Of a stretch of DNA of 8,321 nt, positions 7,683-8,321 are shown one piece after another. A program made the translations under genes and the position numbers. Below the pieces are notes generated by a model. It did not search any database, was not told where the DNA came from, and saw only the letters and a program-made list of their open reading frames with translations. Numbering within the stretch: the stretch's first letter is position 1; the number at the start of each line of letters is the position of its first letter. The stretch is from an uncultured Lachnospiraceae bacterium (GTDB lineage: Bacteria > Bacillota_A > Clostridia > Lachnospirales > Lachnospiraceae), in contig CACXDR010000135.1 of the NCBI GenBank assembly GCA_902766415.1, forward strand, positions 1 to 8,321, in the 5' to 3' direction.

Positions 7683-8321
7683 AAGGAATACTTTACGGCG
7701 TCGGCGTAGGACCGGGAGACCCGGAGCTCATGACGCTCCGCGCGGTCCGGATCATCCGGGAGAACCAGGTGATCGCGCTTCCGGGGAAGGACCCGCGGGA
7801 CACCACTGCCTATAAGATCGCCGTCCGCGCCGTGCCGGAGCTTTCGGAAAAGGAGCTGGTCGCGATCCGCATGCCCATGGTCAGGGACCGGCAGAAGCTC
7901 CTGGAGGAACACAGGAAGGGGGCGGAGCTCCTTAAGCCGCTTCTTGACAGCGGGAAAAACGTCGTCTTCCTGACGCTTGGGGATCCTTCAGTCTACAGCA
8001 CCTTCAGCTACATCCAGGATATCCTCGCGGCGGAGGGCTATCCCGTGGAAATGGTAAGCGGTGTTCCGTCCTTCTGCGCCTGCGCCGCGAGGCTCGGCCT
8101 GCCGCTTGCGGAGTGGGATGAGGAGATCCATGTGATCCCTGCGGTCCACGGAGCGGATCTTTCCTTTGACCGGCCCGGAAGCTATGTGCTCATGAAATCC
8201 GCAAGCCGCATGCCGGAGATCAGGAGAGCGCTGATCGATAGCGGCAGGAGCGTGCACTGCGTGACAGACTGCGGCATGGAGACGGAGAAGGTGTACCATG
8301 GCGCGGAGGAGATCCCGGAAG
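7679..8321 (+). CDS. cbiL: Precorrin-2 / cobalt-factor II C20-methyltransferase (3' end outside the window)
   Basis: A SAM-dependent enzyme that adds the C20 methyl group in early corrin-ring synthesis toward vitamin B12. The visible 214 residues open with LYGVGVGPGDPELMTLRAV (5-23), the glycine-rich SAM loop. TLGDPSVYSTFSYI (99-112) is highly characteristic of the CbiL/CobI family. SGVPSFCACAARLGLPL (127-143), YVLMKSA and TDCGMETEKVY (196-206) follow. Full-length members are about 230-240 residues, so only the last 20-30 are missing. The start ATG at 7679 overlaps the preceding stop as ATGA, with GGGGAGGG (7665-7672) 6 bases upstream. Whether it works on the cobalt-loaded (CbiL, anaerobic) or cobalt-free (CobI, aerobic) substrate cannot be read directly; the Clostridia-like setting favours the anaerobic form. 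Confidence 0.93.
   Translation, partial: MKGILYGVGVGPGDPELMTLRAVRIIRENQVIALPGKDPRDTTAYKIAVRAVPELSEKELVAIRMPMVRDRQKLLEEHRKGAELLKPLLDSGKNVVFLTLGDPSVYSTFSYIQDILAAEGYPVEMVSGVPSFCACAARLGLPLAEWDEEIHVIPAVHGADLSFDRPGSYVLMKSASRMPEIRRALIDSGRSVHCVTDCGMETEKVYHGAEEIPE

Overview
The window is a GC-rich stretch in which every convincing gene reads on the + strand and almost no space is left between genes. The organism looks like a Gram-positive anaerobe of the Clostridia, most likely a GC-rich Lachnospiraceae-like species. The basis is the hisS-aspS gene pair common in Firmicutes, a short-tailed HisRS, an AspRS with an unusual C-terminal signature, a two-component system whose wording resembles Lachnospiraceae proteins, a fused cobA-hemD gene, and strong AGGAGG-type Shine-Dalgarno sites. 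This placement comes from remembered family wording, not from a search.

Layout. Positions 1-417 hold the 3' end of hisS (histidyl-tRNA synthetase). A 66-base gap with a stable hairpin leads into a complete aspS (484-2298). Nine bases later a two-component system begins: an OmpR/PhoB-type response regulator (2308-2994) and its overlapping membrane histidine kinase (2994-4493). After a 53-base gap comes bioY (4547-5134), the substrate-binding membrane protein of an ECF biotin transporter. Its last 10 bases overlap hemC (5125-5991, hydroxymethylbilane synthase). HemC overlaps a cobA-hemD fusion (5988-7682, uroporphyrinogen III synthase plus its C-methyltransferase) by ATGA. This in turn overlaps the start of a precorrin-2/cobalt-factor II C20-methyltransferase gene (cbiL/cobI, 7679 onward) by ATGA, and that gene runs off the window.

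How the genes work together. The first half is translation (two aminoacyl-tRNA synthetases) followed by signalling. The second half is a tetrapyrrole pathway read in biochemical order: porphobilinogen to hydroxymethylbilane (HemC), to uroporphyrinogen III (HemD domain), to precorrin-2 (CobA domain), to the C20-methylated intermediate on the way to cobalamin (CbiL). The step order points to corrinoid synthesis rather than heme, since no uroporphyrinogen decarboxylase is seen. BioY sits at the joint between the signalling and corrinoid blocks and is physically locked to hemC.

I found no mobile element, CRISPR array, tRNA, rRNA, riboswitch or convincing promoter, and no clearly undescribed system. 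The items most worth a second look are the roughly 60-residue low-complexity tail on the CobA-HemD fusion, with codon use unlike its own gene; the bioY-hemC coupling; the attachment of a two-component system to aspS; and the shortened anticodon-binding end of HisRS.
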